Shown here in pieces: positions 8,459-16,760 of a DNA stretch of 64,000 bases. A program made the translations under genes and the position numbers. The stretch is from NCBI GenBank assembly GCA_963811635.1, contig CAWESB010000018.1, forward strand, positions 46,517 to 110,516, written 5' to 3'. Every line of letters begins with the position of its first letter. Positions within the stretch are counted from its first letter, which is position 1. The stretch comes from JAIBJN01 sp963811635. GTDB taxonomy: Bacteria; Actinomycetota; Thermoleophilia; Gaiellales; Gaiellaceae. The notes beneath the pieces were generated by a model. The model saw only the letters and a list, made by a program, of their open reading frames with translations. It ran no database searches and was not told the DNA's origin.

Positions 8459-8617
8459 GCGGCCGCAGCTACCTCCTCTTCGCGGCTCCTCCAGCGGGAG
8501 CCATGACGAATTCAACCTTGGCCACGACGCCGCTCCCTCACTCGAAAGGGTGATCTGGCCCCACCCCTTTCCGTGTGCAAGGATGCCCTGCTCAGCGGGG
8601 AAGAGGAGGGTTCCAGC

Positions 8618-8887
8618 GTGCCTCATCACTGGTTTCGGGTGAGCCCAGGCGCGGCGAGCGCCCGGGAGGACGATGCCAAGATCCGAAAGATCGTCAAGGC
8701 TCACGGCGGCAAGGTGCTCTTCATCGGCCACGAGGAGAGCGGTAAGTGCTTCGTTCTCCTGAACATGTCCCGAGTGAAGGATCCGAAGAAGCTGCGCGCA
8801 GCGCTGAAGGCCGCCGCCGGCGACGCCGGCATCGTGCTCAAGACGGCCGCTGAGGCGGAGAAAAGGCCGCGGAGGAAGAAGAAGTAG
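8618..8887 (+). CDS. Small PHHW-family protein, copy 1
   Basis: An 89-residue basic protein of unknown function. It begins VPHHWFRVSP and has a compact alpha/beta pattern (KVLFIGHEESGKCFVLLNM) and a Lys/Arg-rich tail ending RPRRKKK. It is a paralogue of the next gene: both start with PHHW, have a helix, then a (V/L)FxGHxxxxxxF(V/A)L(V/L)N strand pair. The start is GTG 8618 with GAGGAGGG upstream; the in-frame codons before it do not match the paralogue. The fold looks like a small ferredoxin-like or nucleic-acid-binding domain, but that is a guess. Confidence 0.75.
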   Translation: MPHHWFRVSPGAASAREDDAKIRKIVKAHGGKVLFIGHEESGKCFVLLNMSRVKDPKKLRAALKAAAGDAGIVLKTAAEAEKRPRRKKK

Positions 8888-8900
8888 GAGGAGGGCTGGC

Positions 8901-9155
8901 ATGCCGCACCATTGGTGGCTGATCGATCCCGACAACCCCGGCCCACGGCAGCGGGCGAAGGCGGTGCGCAAGGCCGCGCGGGAGTTCGGGGCGGAGGTGG
9001 TCTTCGTCGGCCATACGAGCAAGAACACCTGGTTCGCGCTCGTCAACGTCGAGAACACCGAGGACGAGGAGCAGATCTACAAGGCCGTCGGCGGCCGCGG
9101 GAAGCTCTTCGAGCTCGAGGCGCCCGGCGAGGACGAGAAGAAGGGCGGCGACTAG
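8901..9155 (+). CDS. Small PHHW-family protein, copy 2
   Basis: An 84-residue protein, 13 bases after its paralogue and preceded by GGAGGAGGG. It starts MPHHWWLIDPDNPG and contains VVFVGHTSKNTWFALVNVEN, aligned with the equivalent part of copy 1. Copy 1 is basic with a Lys/Arg tail, whereas this one has an acidic middle and tail (EDEEQ, GEDEKKGGD), so the pair may form a heterodimer; this is inference from charge only. The stop overlaps by four bases the stop of the convergent cyclase gene. Confidence 0.75.
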   Translation: MPHHWWLIDPDNPGPRQRAKAVRKAAREFGAEVVFVGHTSKNTWFALVNVENTEDEEQIYKAVGGRGKLFELEAPGEDEKKGGD

Positions 9156-12100
9156 CGGTTGGACGCGGCGTACGCCGCCGCACCGACGTCCCGGTAGAAG
9201 GCCGCCGCCCGGCGGAGCTCCTCGTCGGCCTCGGCCGGGCGGTCGGCTGCCGCCAGGTCGCCTGCAGCCTTGAAGCGCGCCAGCGCCTCGTCCGGGAGCG
9301 AGCCGATCCGGGCGTAGACGCCGGCCGCGCGCGGCCAGTCGCCCTCGCCGGCGGCTTCCGTCGCCTCGAGCCAGCGCGTCCGCGTCGGCGTGCGGCCGGC
9401 CGCCTGGACCAGCTCCTCCGCCCGGCCGAGGTCGGCCAGGGCGAAGGCGACGTCCGCGAGCCAGAACGACGCGAGTGAGAGGCCGCGTCCCTCCTCGAGC
9501 CAGAGCCGCATCAGCTCATCGGCCGCGCGGCCGGCCTCGGCGGCGCGGCCCGCGCTCGCGAGCGCGTGAGCGTCGAACGCAAGCACGGGAAGCACGATCT
9601 GCGGCGCCCCGACCGCGCGCGCGAGCTCGAGTGCGTGCTCGGCGTCTTCGAGCGCCCGGCCGGCGCCCTCGCGGCCGAGCGCGATCTTGCCGCGGACGAG
9701 GAGGACATCGAGCCCGTGGAGCGCCGCGCCATCCTCGCCCGAGTCGGCAAGGAGGCTCTCGCCGAGCGCCAGCGCGCCGTCCCAGTCCCCGCGCCAGTAG
9801 AGCTCGTACAGATGCTCCACGTCGAGCCAGCGGAGGGCGATCGCATCGCCGAAGCGCTCCGCCACGCGGCGGCTCTCGGCGTAGAGCTCGAACGCCTTCG
9901 TGAGGTCGCCGAGGTCGGCGGTGATCGACGCGAGGTTGTTGTACCCGCGCGCGGCCTGCGGCGAGTTGGCGGCGGCGGCGACGTCCACGCTCTCGCGCAG
10001 GTCACGGAGGCCGTCCAGGTCGCCGGTCATGACCCGGGAGAAGCCGAGCGTCGAGAGCGTGTGCGCCCGGAGCTCGTCCAGCTCCAGCTCCTGCGCCATC
10101 TGCAGGGCCTCGCCCGCCACGCCCAGCGCCTCCTCGGCGTCGTCGACGGCAAGGTGGAAGTTCGCGCGCGTCGCGAGGACGCGCACCTTCGAGCGGGAGG
10201 GAGGCCGCTCGGCGAGCAGCGAGGCGGCGTGCTCGAAGTGCGCCGCCGCCTCCTCGCGCCGGCCCTGTCCGATCATGAGCAGGTCCGCCAGCAGGACCTC
10301 GGCCTCGGCGGCCGGCTCCAGCTCGCCGGCGTCGAGCAGCTCGGCAGCTGCCTCGGCCAGGACTTCGGCGCCGCCGCCCTCGGCGCGGAAGAGCGCCTGG
10401 CCGTAGCGGAGGAGGAGGCGAGGCCGCTCGGCGTCGTCCTCGGGCCAGGAGGCGAGCGCCTCCCGATAGAAGCGCACCGCGGCCGCGTAGGCGGAGAGCG
10501 CCAGCGCGCGGTCGCCGGCCTCGAGGAGGGCATGGCGGGCGCGCTCCGCCAGGTCGCCGAGCCCCCGGTTCGCCGCCCGCGCGTACTGGAGGGCGCTCAG
10601 GTAGTGATGGGCGATCAGGTCGGCCAGGTCCTCGGCGCGGTCGCCCGCCAGACCCTCCAGCCAGGCGGCGGCGAGCCGGTGCGCATCGGCGCGGCGCCTG
10701 CGCGGGATCTGCGAGTACGCGACGTCGCGGACGAGGATGTGGCGGAAGACGAAGGCGGTCTCGCCGGCGACCGAGGAGCGCCGCTCGCGGCGCACGAACT
10801 CCTTGCGCTCCAGCCGCAGGAGGCCTTCCTCCACCTCCGCGCGCGGCCGTTCGGCCAGCGCCTCCAGAGCTCCGACCCAGAAGACCTTCCCGACGACGGC
10901 CGCATCCTGGACCAGCGCCTTCTCCTCGGGCGCCAGCGTGTCGAGGCGGGCCGCGATGATCCCCTGGACCGTCTCCGGGAGCGGCAGGCCGGCGCCGGCG
11001 CCCGGCTCGGCGAGCATGCGCACGTACTCCTCCGCGTAGAGCGGGTTCCCGCCCGCGTGGGCCAGGAGCTCGGCGGTCCGCCCGTCCTGCACCGTCTTCT
11101 CCGTGAGGAGCGCGCCGATCAGGAGCTGCGTCTCCTCGTCGGTGAGCGGCGAGAGCGAGACCGTCAGCGCGCTGCGCTTGCCGCCGCCCCAGCCGGGACG
11201 GCGCTCGAGCAGCTCGGGCCTCGACGTGCAGACGACGAGGATGGGAACGTCCGAAGCCCAGTCGACCAGGTGGTCGACGAAGTCGAGCAGGCCATCGTCG
11301 GCCCAGTGCAGGTCCTCGAAGACGAGCACGAGCGGACGCTGCTCCGCGAGCGCCTCGAAGAAGCGGCGCCAGGCGCCGAAGGCTTCGCGCCGGCGGTCGC
11401 CGCCGTCGTGCGCGGGACCGCCAAGGCCGACGAGCGGGCAGAGCTGCTCGAGCACCCACGACGACTCCGGCTCTTCGGGGATCACGGCCGTCACGGCGGT
11501 GCGGAGCTTCTCCTCGGCCGCCTCGGAGGCGTCCGACTCGAGGATGCCGGCCTGGGCCTTCACCATCTCGCCGAGCGCCCAGAAGCTGACGCCTTCGCCG
11601 TAGGGCAGCGAACGGCCCTGCCGCCAGTAGACGAACGTGAGCGGATCGGAGTCGAGCGCCGACCAGAGCTCGAAGAGCAGGCGGCTCTTGCCAATGCCGG
11701 GCGCTCCGACGAGCGTGACCAGCTGCGGCGAGCGCTCGCGCTCGGAGCGCGAGACGGCATCGCGGAGCAGGCGGAGCTCCTCCGCGCGGCCGACGAGCTC
11801 CGCGCCGCCTCGGAAGGCGATGTCGACGCCGAGGCGCGTGCGCAGCGCGGCGACCTCCCAGACCGGCACCGGCTCGGACTTGCCCTTCGCATGCACGGCC
11901 TCGGCCTCGCGGTACTCGATCACCGTCGAGGTCGCGCGATAGGTCGTCTCGTCGACGAGGATGCCGTCGACGGGCGCGGCCGACTGCAGGCGCGACGCGG
12001 TGTTGACGACGTCGCCGGTCGCCATCCCCTCGCCTTCATTCGGGCGGGCGGAGAGCGCGATCATCGCCTCGCCGGTGGTGACGCCGATGCGGACGTGGAG

Positions 12101-12571
12101 GCCGAGCGTCGGATCCGCCGCGTTGAGGTCGGCGAGCGCGTCTCGTGCCGCCAGCGCGCCCCGCACGGCGCGCTCGGGGTCGTCCTCGTGCGCCAGCGGC
12201 GCGCCGAAGAGCGCCACGACGGCGTCGCCGATGAACTTCTCGACGGTGCCGCCGAACCGCTCCAGCTCGGTCTTCACGCGCCCGTGGTAGGGCGCGAGCA
12301 TCCGGCGGACGTCCTCCGGGTCGAGCTTCTCGGCGCGGCCGGTGAAGCCGACGAGGTCGGCGAAGAGGACGCTGACGACCTTGCGCTCCTCGAGGATCGG
12401 CGCCTCGACCTCGCCGGGCGCCATGACCGAGCCGCACTTCGTGCAGAAGGCGAGCTCCAGCGCGACGACCTCCCCGCAGGCGGGGCAGGCCCGGCCGAGC
12501 TGCTCGCCGCAGCTCCCGCAAAAGAGCGCTCCCGGCCGGTTCTCGAAGCCGCAGGAGGCGCATTGGGACAT
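9152..12571 (-). CDS. Zinc-ribbon adenylate cyclase with AAA ATPase and TPR region
   Basis: An 1139-residue AfsR/LuxR-like signalling protein without a DNA-binding domain. Residues 4-46 hold two CxxC zinc ribbons (CASCGFENRPGALFCGSCG, then CPACG with CTKCG). A class III nucleotide cyclase follows (about 65-240) with VLFADLVGFT and GDAVVALFG, the two metal-binding Asp positions. An AAA/STAND ATPase (about 260-560) has Walker A GAPGIGKS and Walker B LVLVFEDLHWADD. The C-terminal half is alpha-helical TPR-like repeats. Such proteins are common in Thermoleophilia and other actinobacteria, often in many copies; their ligands are unknown. ATG 12571 lies eight bases from a TAGACT -10-like box on the minus strand. 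Confidence 0.9.
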   Translation of the reverse strand: MSQCASCGFENRPGALFCGSCGEQLGRACPACGEVVALELAFCTKCGSVMAPGEVEAPILEERKVVSVLFADLVGFTGRAEKLDPEDVRRMLAPYHGRVKTELERFGGTVEKFIGDAVVALFGAPLAHEDDPERAVRGALAARDALADLNAADPTLGLHVRIGVTTGEAMIALSARPNEGEGMATGDVVNTASRLQSAAPVDGILVDETTYRATSTVIEYREAEAVHAKGKSEPVPVWEVAALRTRLGVDIAFRGGAELVGRAEELRLLRDAVSRSERERSPQLVTLVGAPGIGKSRLLFELWSALDSDPLTFVYWRQGRSLPYGEGVSFWALGEMVKAQAGILESDASEAAEEKLRTAVTAVIPEEPESSWVLEQLCPLVGLGGPAHDGGDRRREAFGAWRRFFEALAEQRPLVLVFEDLHWADDGLLDFVDHLVDWASDVPILVVCTSRPELLERRPGWGGGKRSALTVSLSPLTDEETQLLIGALLTEKTVQDGRTAELLAHAGGNPLYAEEYVRMLAEPGAGAGLPLPETVQGIIAARLDTLAPEEKALVQDAAVVGKVFWVGALEALAERPRAEVEEGLLRLERKEFVRRERRSSVAGETAFVFRHILVRDVAYSQIPRRRRADAHRLAAAWLEGLAGDRAEDLADLIAHHYLSALQYARAANRGLGDLAERARHALLEAGDRALALSAYAAAVRFYREALASWPEDDAERPRLLLRYGQALFRAEGGGAEVLAEAAAELLDAGELEPAAEAEVLLADLLMIGQGRREEAAAHFEHAASLLAERPPSRSKVRVLATRANFHLAVDDAEEALGVAGEALQMAQELELDELRAHTLSTLGFSRVMTGDLDGLRDLRESVDVAAAANSPQAARGYNNLASITADLGDLTKAFELYAESRRVAERFGDAIALRWLDVEHLYELYWRGDWDGALALGESLLADSGEDGAALHGLDVLLVRGKIALGREGAGRALEDAEHALELARAVGAPQIVLPVLAFDAHALASAGRAAEAGRAADELMRLWLEEGRGLSLASFWLADVAFALADLGRAEELVQAAGRTPTRTRWLEATEAAGEGDWPRAAGVYARIGSLPDEALARFKAAGDLAAADRPAEADEELRRAAAFYRDVGAAAYAASNR

Positions 12572-12578
12572 AGCCGAT

Positions 12579-12585
12579 TAGTCTA
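12579..12585. promoter_or_regulatory. Shared divergent -10 element TAGTCTA
   Basis: In the 20-base gap between two divergent genes, TAGTCT on the plus strand is seven bases before GTG 12592 and TAGACT on the minus strand is eight bases before ATG 12571. The same seven bases thus provide a TANNNT box for both genes. Confidence 0.5.
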
Positions 12586-12591
12586 GGGCGC

Positions 12592-13528
12592 GTGAGCGCT
12601 GGGAATCGGGCGCGGCCCGGTCTGGCGGAGGTCCTGACGGTCTGGATCCTCTTCGGCGTCGTCGCGCTCGAGGTCTGGGTCACCTACGCGCGCTTGCCGG
12701 CCCGGGAGCTCTACAACGTCAGCGGGAGCGGCTTCGAGGGCGGCGCCGGGCGGGCGCTCGTGCTCCTGAACTTCCCGCTCGCGCTCGTCGCCATCGCGCT
12801 GCTCGCGGTGGTTGCCGACCGCCTCCGCGGCCGCCTCGCCCTGGTCGCCCTGGCGGCCGCGATCCTCTGCGTGATCGTCGTCGTGCCCGGCGTGGTCGAC
12901 CAGGACGACCTCGACGCGAAGGCCGCAAACGCGCTCCCGGCGCTCGGCGTGCTGATCGCTGTCGTCCTCACCGGCCTCGCCCTCGCACGCGGTGGGATCG
13001 GCGCGTCGCGGCCGTTCGGAGGTGGCTGGGACGTCGCCCGCGCGGTTCTCGCGGTCGTGATCCTGCTGGCCTCGATCCCCTGGATCGCCGCCGAGCTCGG
13101 CTTCTACCTGTCCGACACACCCGGGCTGCGGTCGATCTTCATGAGCGGCCAGGTGACGGCCGGAGCCCGGCCATCCCGACATCCGGGCGGTGCACCTGGG
13201 CCATCACCACGGCATGGACGGCGCCCTGCTCGCCCTCAGCGCCCTCGCGCTCTCGCGGGTCGTCCCGCAGATTCGCGGGCGGCGGCTGCGCCTCGCGCTG
13301 GGCTTCTACGTGGCGCTCATGTTCGTCTACGGCCTCGCCAACGCCCTGCAGGACTTCTGGTTGGAGCAGCTCGTCAAGCGGGGCACGACTTCGCTGAAGA
13401 TCCCCAGCATGATCGTCCCTACCCTCTCCTGGGCTTGGCTTGCGATTCTCGGGGCGGCTCTCGTCATCCAGTTCGCGGCCTGGCGCGTAGGTAGTCTCGG
13501 AAAGCCACCCGAGGAAGGAGTCCCATGA
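12592..13528 (+). CDS. Polytopic membrane protein (frameshifted)
   Basis: A hydrophobic protein of about 312 codons with at least seven membrane segments, beginning with VLTVWILFGVVALEVWVTYA and ending in a frame that runs 13190-13528 (LALGFYVALMFVYGLANALQDFWLEQ, then AWLAILGAALVIQFAAW). The first frame runs well to about 13155 (YLSDTPGLRSIFMSGQV) and then turns to Arg/Pro-rich sequence, while the second frame continues the protein; the span is one base longer than a multiple of three, consistent with an inserted base near 13155-13190. I do not recognise the family. The stop overlaps the ATG of the cupredoxin gene, so the two are cotranscribed. Confidence 0.7.
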
Positions 13529-13962
13529 CGCGACGACTACTTCTGCTTCTGCTGACCGTGCTCGTGATGACCCTCGGCGTCGCTGCCTGCGGCGGCGGCG
13601 ACGACGATGACGACGGCGGAGCCGCCGAGCCCGCCACCGACACCACCGACACCAGCGGCGGTGGCGGCGGAGGCGGCGAGGGAACCGTGATCATGCTCAC
13701 CGCCGACCCGGGCGGGGCGCTCTCGTTCGATCAGACCGAGCTGACTGCGCCCGCGGGTGAGGTCACGATCCAGCTCATGAACGACTCGGGCACTCCCCAC
13801 AACGTCGAGATCGAAGGCAACGGCGTCGAGGAGACGAGCGAGACGATCACCGAGGGGATGACCGAGCTGACGGTGACGCTCGAGCCCGGCGAGTACGAGT
13901 ACTACTGCGCCGTCGACGGCCACAGGGACGCCGGCATGGAGGGCACGCTCACGGTCGAATAG
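13525..13962 (+). CDS. Cupredoxin-type lipoprotein
   Basis: A 145-residue exported blue-copper-like protein. The signal peptide ends in a VAAC lipobox with the lipid-carrying Cys22, followed by a flexible Asp/Gly/Thr linker to about residue 52. The cupredoxin domain shows the ligand set: His in GTPHNVEIEG, then Cys in YYCAVDGH, His in the same loop, and Met in AGMEGTLTVE. It probably carries electrons or copper at the outer face of the membrane. It follows the membrane protein gene with a GAAGGAG site before ATG. Possible partners include the sugar dehydrogenase or CO dehydrogenase in this window, but nothing links them directly. Confidence 0.88.
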   Translation: MTRRLLLLLLTVLVMTLGVAACGGGDDDDDGGAAEPATDTTDTSGGGGGGGEGTVIMLTADPGGALSFDQTELTAPAGEVTIQLMNDSGTPHNVEIEGNGVEETSETITEGMTELTVTLEPGEYEYYCAVDGHRDAGMEGTLTVE

Positions 13963-13973
13963 CGGACATGGCG

Positions 13974-13979
13974 TAGCGT
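13974..13979 (+). promoter_or_regulatory. Leaderless-type -10 box (TAGCGT) for the MBL gene
   Basis: TAGCGT lies seven bases before GTG 13987, with no ribosome-binding sequence in between, only 12 bases after the cupredoxin stop. It suggests an independent start for the metallo-hydrolase operon. Confidence 0.45.
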
Positions 13980-13986
13980 TCTCGGG

Positions 13987-14841
13987 GTGCAGCTCCTCGA
14001 TCTCCGGCACCTCGGCCGCGAGCGCGTGATCGGCTCGTACCTCCTCGAGGGGGACGAGCCCGCGCTTGTGGACTGCGGGCCGTCGAGCTGCCTGGACGCG
14101 TTGCGTGAAGACCTCGCAGCGCACGGGCTCGGGATCGGGGAGCTGCGCCACCTCGTCCTCACCCACATCCACCTCGACCATGCCGGAGCCGCAGGCTCAC
14201 TCGTCCGCGAGAACCCCGACCTGCTCGTGCACGTGAGCGAGATCGGAGCGCCGCATCTCGTCGACCCGAGCCGGTTGGAGCGAAGCGCGCGCCGGCTCTA
14301 CGGCGACGCATTCGACACCCTCTGGGGCCCGCTCGAGCCGGTCCCCGAGGCGAACGTCCGCGTCATCGGCGAGCGCGTGCTCGACCTCGAAGCCTTCCCG
14401 ACGCCGGGGCATGCCTCCCATCACGTCTCCTTCCTGGCGACGGACGGCGCCTGCTACACCGGCGATGCGGCCGGTGTCCGCATTCCCCCCGGGCGCTACA
14501 TCGCCCCGGTGGCGCCGCCGCCCGACATCGACGTCGAGGCGTGGGAACGAACGCTCGACGCGATCGAGGAGCGCCACCCCGAGCGGCTGCTGCTGGCCCA
14601 TTTCGGCCCCGCCGACGATCCCCAGTACCACCTGGGGGAGCTGCGCTCGGCCCTGCGCACCTGGGCAGAGCGGGCCCGGGAAGGGTCGGAGGAGGAGTTC
14701 GTCGCCGCCGCGGAGGCCGACGTCCGGGCCGCGGCCGACTCGGCGACCGCCGAGCTCTTCGAGCAGGCAGGCCCGTTCTGGCAGTCCTACGCCGGGCTTC
14801 GCCGCTACTGGGACAAGAAGGAGGAGTCGGCAGCCGCGTGA
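13987..14841 (+). CDS. MBL-fold metallo-hydrolase
   Basis: A 284-residue soluble metallo-beta-lactamase-fold hydrolase. The metal signature is THIHLDHAG (His60, His62, Asp64, His65), with a further His in PTPGHASHHVSF and Asp in YTGDAAG, giving a binuclear zinc or iron site. The C-terminal 90 residues are a charged helical extension (EEFVAAAEADVRAAADSATA). This architecture is typical of uncharacterised actinobacterial MBL proteins; hydroxyacylglutathione-like or lactonase activity cannot be told apart from sequence. Start GTG 13987 follows a -10-like box. The stop TGA overlaps an in-frame GTG of the next gene. Confidence 0.88.
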   Translation: MQLLDLRHLGRERVIGSYLLEGDEPALVDCGPSSCLDALREDLAAHGLGIGELRHLVLTHIHLDHAGAAGSLVRENPDLLVHVSEIGAPHLVDPSRLERSARRLYGDAFDTLWGPLEPVPEANVRVIGERVLDLEAFPTPGHASHHVSFLATDGACYTGDAAGVRIPPGRYIAPVAPPPDIDVEAWERTLDAIEERHPERLLLAHFGPADDPQYHLGELRSALRTWAERAREGSEEEFVAAAEADVRAAADSATAELFEQAGPFWQSYAGLRRYWDKKEESAAA

Positions 14842-14861
14842 CTGGGTACCGTGTGCCGACG

Positions 14862-15959
14862 ATGCGCCGTCACCTGCTCGTCGCTCTGCTCGGCCTGGTC
14901 GCCCTCGCCCTGGCCGCTCCCAGCGTAGCCTCGGCGGTGCGCCTGCGCCTCGTGGCCGGCGGCTTCGACCAGCTGACCCAGGTGACCGCGCCGAAGAGCG
15001 GTGACCCGGCCGGGACGCTCTACGTCGTCGAGCAAGACGGCCAGGTCTACAAGCTCGAGGGCAGCACGCGGACGCTCTTCCTCAACATCGGCGGCCTCGT
15101 CGCCTGCTGCGGCGAGCAGGGGCTCCTCGGCATCGCCTTCGACCCTCAGTACGGCTCGAACAACTTCGTGTACGTCAACTACACCAACGTGAACGGCGAC
15201 ACGCGGGTCGTGCGCTACACGGCGAACGCGGCGCATACGTCGGTGAACACCGGCTCGCGCAGGCTGCTGTTCTCGCTCAACCAGCCCTTCTCCAACCACA
15301 ACGGCGGGCGGCTCCAGTTTGGCCCCAACGGGCGGCTGTACACAGGGCAGGGCGACGGCGGCAGCGGTTGCGACCCCGGCGGGCGCGCCCAGAACCTCCG
15401 CAGCAAACACGGCAAGCTGCTCAGCCTCAACCCGCGGAACATCGGCGCGGGCTGGCGGATCGACGCCTACGGCCTCCGCAATCCCTGGGGCTACTCCTTC
15501 GACCGCCGCAACGGCCGCATCTACATCGGCGATGTCGGCCAGGGCAGGTACGAGGAGGTCGACACGCTTCCCAGGCACCGGCTCGGCGGCACGCCCGAGA
15601 ACTTCATGTGGGACGCCTACGAGGGCTTCGCGCGCAGCGGCTGCGGCACGAGCGGGCTCAGGGGCCCGGGCGCCCACATCCGGCCGATCAGCGCCTACAG
15701 CCACTCGCTCGGCTGCTCGATCACCGGTGGCTACAACTACCGCGGCCACACGATCCCGGCGCTCCGCGGCTGGTACTTCTTCGCCGACTTCTGCTCCGGG
15801 CATATCTGGCGGCTCAGGTTCGCGGACGGCCACCTCATCCGTGGGCGGACGAACGTCCTGGACACGTCGCTCCGGATCACATCCTTCGGCGAGGGCGTGA
15901 ACGGCGAGCTCTACCTCACGCACCAGGACGGCGAGGTCTACCAGCTCATGCGCTCGTAG
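14862..15959 (+). CDS. Secreted PQQ-dependent sugar dehydrogenase family protein
   Basis: A 365-residue six-bladed beta-propeller of the glucose/sorbosone dehydrogenase family, exported by a Sec signal peptide (LLVALLGLVALALAAPSVAS). Family hallmarks: EQGLLGIAFDPQYGSNNFVY, the SNHNGGRLQFGPNG segment with the catalytic-type His, QGDGG, and YGLRNPWGYSFDR. Soluble members oxidise aldose sugars using PQQ and calcium; many homologues have unproven substrates. ATG 14862 is chosen because the signal peptide begins there; GTG 14838 is in frame and overlaps the preceding stop. A TACCGT box lies nine bases upstream. Six cysteines suggest disulfides outside the cell. Confidence 0.88.
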   Translation: MRRHLLVALLGLVALALAAPSVASAVRLRLVAGGFDQLTQVTAPKSGDPAGTLYVVEQDGQVYKLEGSTRTLFLNIGGLVACCGEQGLLGIAFDPQYGSNNFVYVNYTNVNGDTRVVRYTANAAHTSVNTGSRRLLFSLNQPFSNHNGGRLQFGPNGRLYTGQGDGGSGCDPGGRAQNLRSKHGKLLSLNPRNIGAGWRIDAYGLRNPWGYSFDRRNGRIYIGDVGQGRYEEVDTLPRHRLGGTPENFMWDAYEGFARSGCGTSGLRGPGAHIRPISAYSHSLGCSITGGYNYRGHTIPALRGWYFFADFCSGHIWRLRFADGHLIRGRTNVLDTSLRITSFGEGVNGELYLTHQDGEVYQLMRS

Positions 15960-16694
15960 TTGGAGCGCGTGGCCTACCAGTTCGTCGACTGCCGCTGGGA
16001 GCTGGGGAACCCGGGCCGGGGCCGCGAGCTCTACCTGGAAGGACATGTTCCGGGCGCCTCGTTCATGGACGTCGAGGCCGACCTCTCGGCGCCGCCCTCG
16101 ACCCCCGGCGGCCGGCACCCGCTGCCCGCCGAGGCGGACTTCGCACGGGCCGCCGGCCACGCCGGCATCGGGCCGGGCGTCTTCGTGGTCGCCTACGACC
16201 AGGGCATGAACGGGGGCGCGGCCAGGCTCTGGTGGCTCCTCCGCCATTTCGGCCACGAGGACGTGGCCGTGCTCGACGGCGGCATGGGCGCCTGGCTCGG
16301 CCCGCTGCGGGGCGGCGACGAGGCGATCGAGGCCGCCACGTTCACGCCCGCGGCGCGGGTGGGGGACACGATCGACGCCGTCGAGCTCCACGAGCGCCTC
16401 GGCGAGCCGGGACTGACCGTCGTCGACGCCCGGCTGCCCGAGCGCTACCGCGGCGAGGTCGAGCCGATCGACCCCGTGGCCGGCCGGATCCCCGGCGCCC
16501 TCAACGCCCCGTACCCGGACGAGCTCCCGCCGGAACTCCTCGACGCCGAGGAGATCGTCGCCTACTGCGGTTCCGGGGTCACCGCGGCCGTCGTTCTCCT
16601 GCGCCTGGCGCAGGCCGGGCGCGACGACGCGAAGCTCTACCCCGGCTCCTGGAGCGACTGGTGCGGGCGTGGGCTTCCGGCCGAGACCGGCTAG
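15960..16694 (+). CDS. Sulfurtransferase with two rhodanese domains
   Basis: A 244-residue tandem rhodanese. The N-terminal domain (about 1-110) lacks the cysteine; the C-terminal domain carries the active loop CGSGVTA near residue 203, the sequence typical of 3-mercaptopyruvate sulfurtransferases, although thiosulfate specificity is possible. FVDCRW at the start and VVDARLPERYRGE in the second domain are the conserved rhodanese entry motifs. The start is TTG 15960, directly after the preceding stop; GTG 15969 is equally possible. It is the last gene of a plus-strand run and is followed by a hairpin. Confidence 0.9.
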   Translation: MERVAYQFVDCRWELGNPGRGRELYLEGHVPGASFMDVEADLSAPPSTPGGRHPLPAEADFARAAGHAGIGPGVFVVAYDQGMNGGAARLWWLLRHFGHEDVAVLDGGMGAWLGPLRGGDEAIEAATFTPAARVGDTIDAVELHERLGEPGLTVVDARLPERYRGEVEPIDPVAGRIPGALNAPYPDELPPELLDAEEIVAYCGSGVTAAVVLLRLAQAGRDDAKLYPGSWSDWCGRGLPAETG

Positions 16695-16711
16695 CTGACC
16701 TAGCTACATTC

Positions 16712-16745
16712 ACGAGCGGGCCGACCCGGAGGCCGACCCGCTCGT
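16712..16745. terminator. Inverted repeat between convergent genes
   Basis: ACGAGCGGG at 16712-16720 pairs perfectly with CCCGCTCGT at 16737-16745, with a 16-base GC-rich loop that can extend the stem partially. It lies between the rhodanese gene and the convergent metalloprotease gene. There is no U-tract, so termination would be of the non-canonical type common in high-GC actinobacteria. Confidence 0.55.
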
Positions 16746-16760
16746 ACGGTGACGAACTGC

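Noticed and set aside
5888..8506. Long plus-strand open frame opposite the GAF-GGDEF-HD-GYP gene
   Set aside because: The opposite strand encodes well-conserved domains over the whole length; this frame is compositionally biased and domain-free.
9566..12586. 1006-codon plus-strand open frame opposite the cyclase-ATPase gene
   Set aside because: Antisense shadow: no recognisable motif, while the minus strand has complete cyclase and AAA motifs.
13190..13528. Treating the second half of the 12592 membrane protein as a separate gene
   Set aside because: It starts mid-protein with no ribosome-binding site and continues the membrane topology of the upstream frame; a frameshift explains it better.
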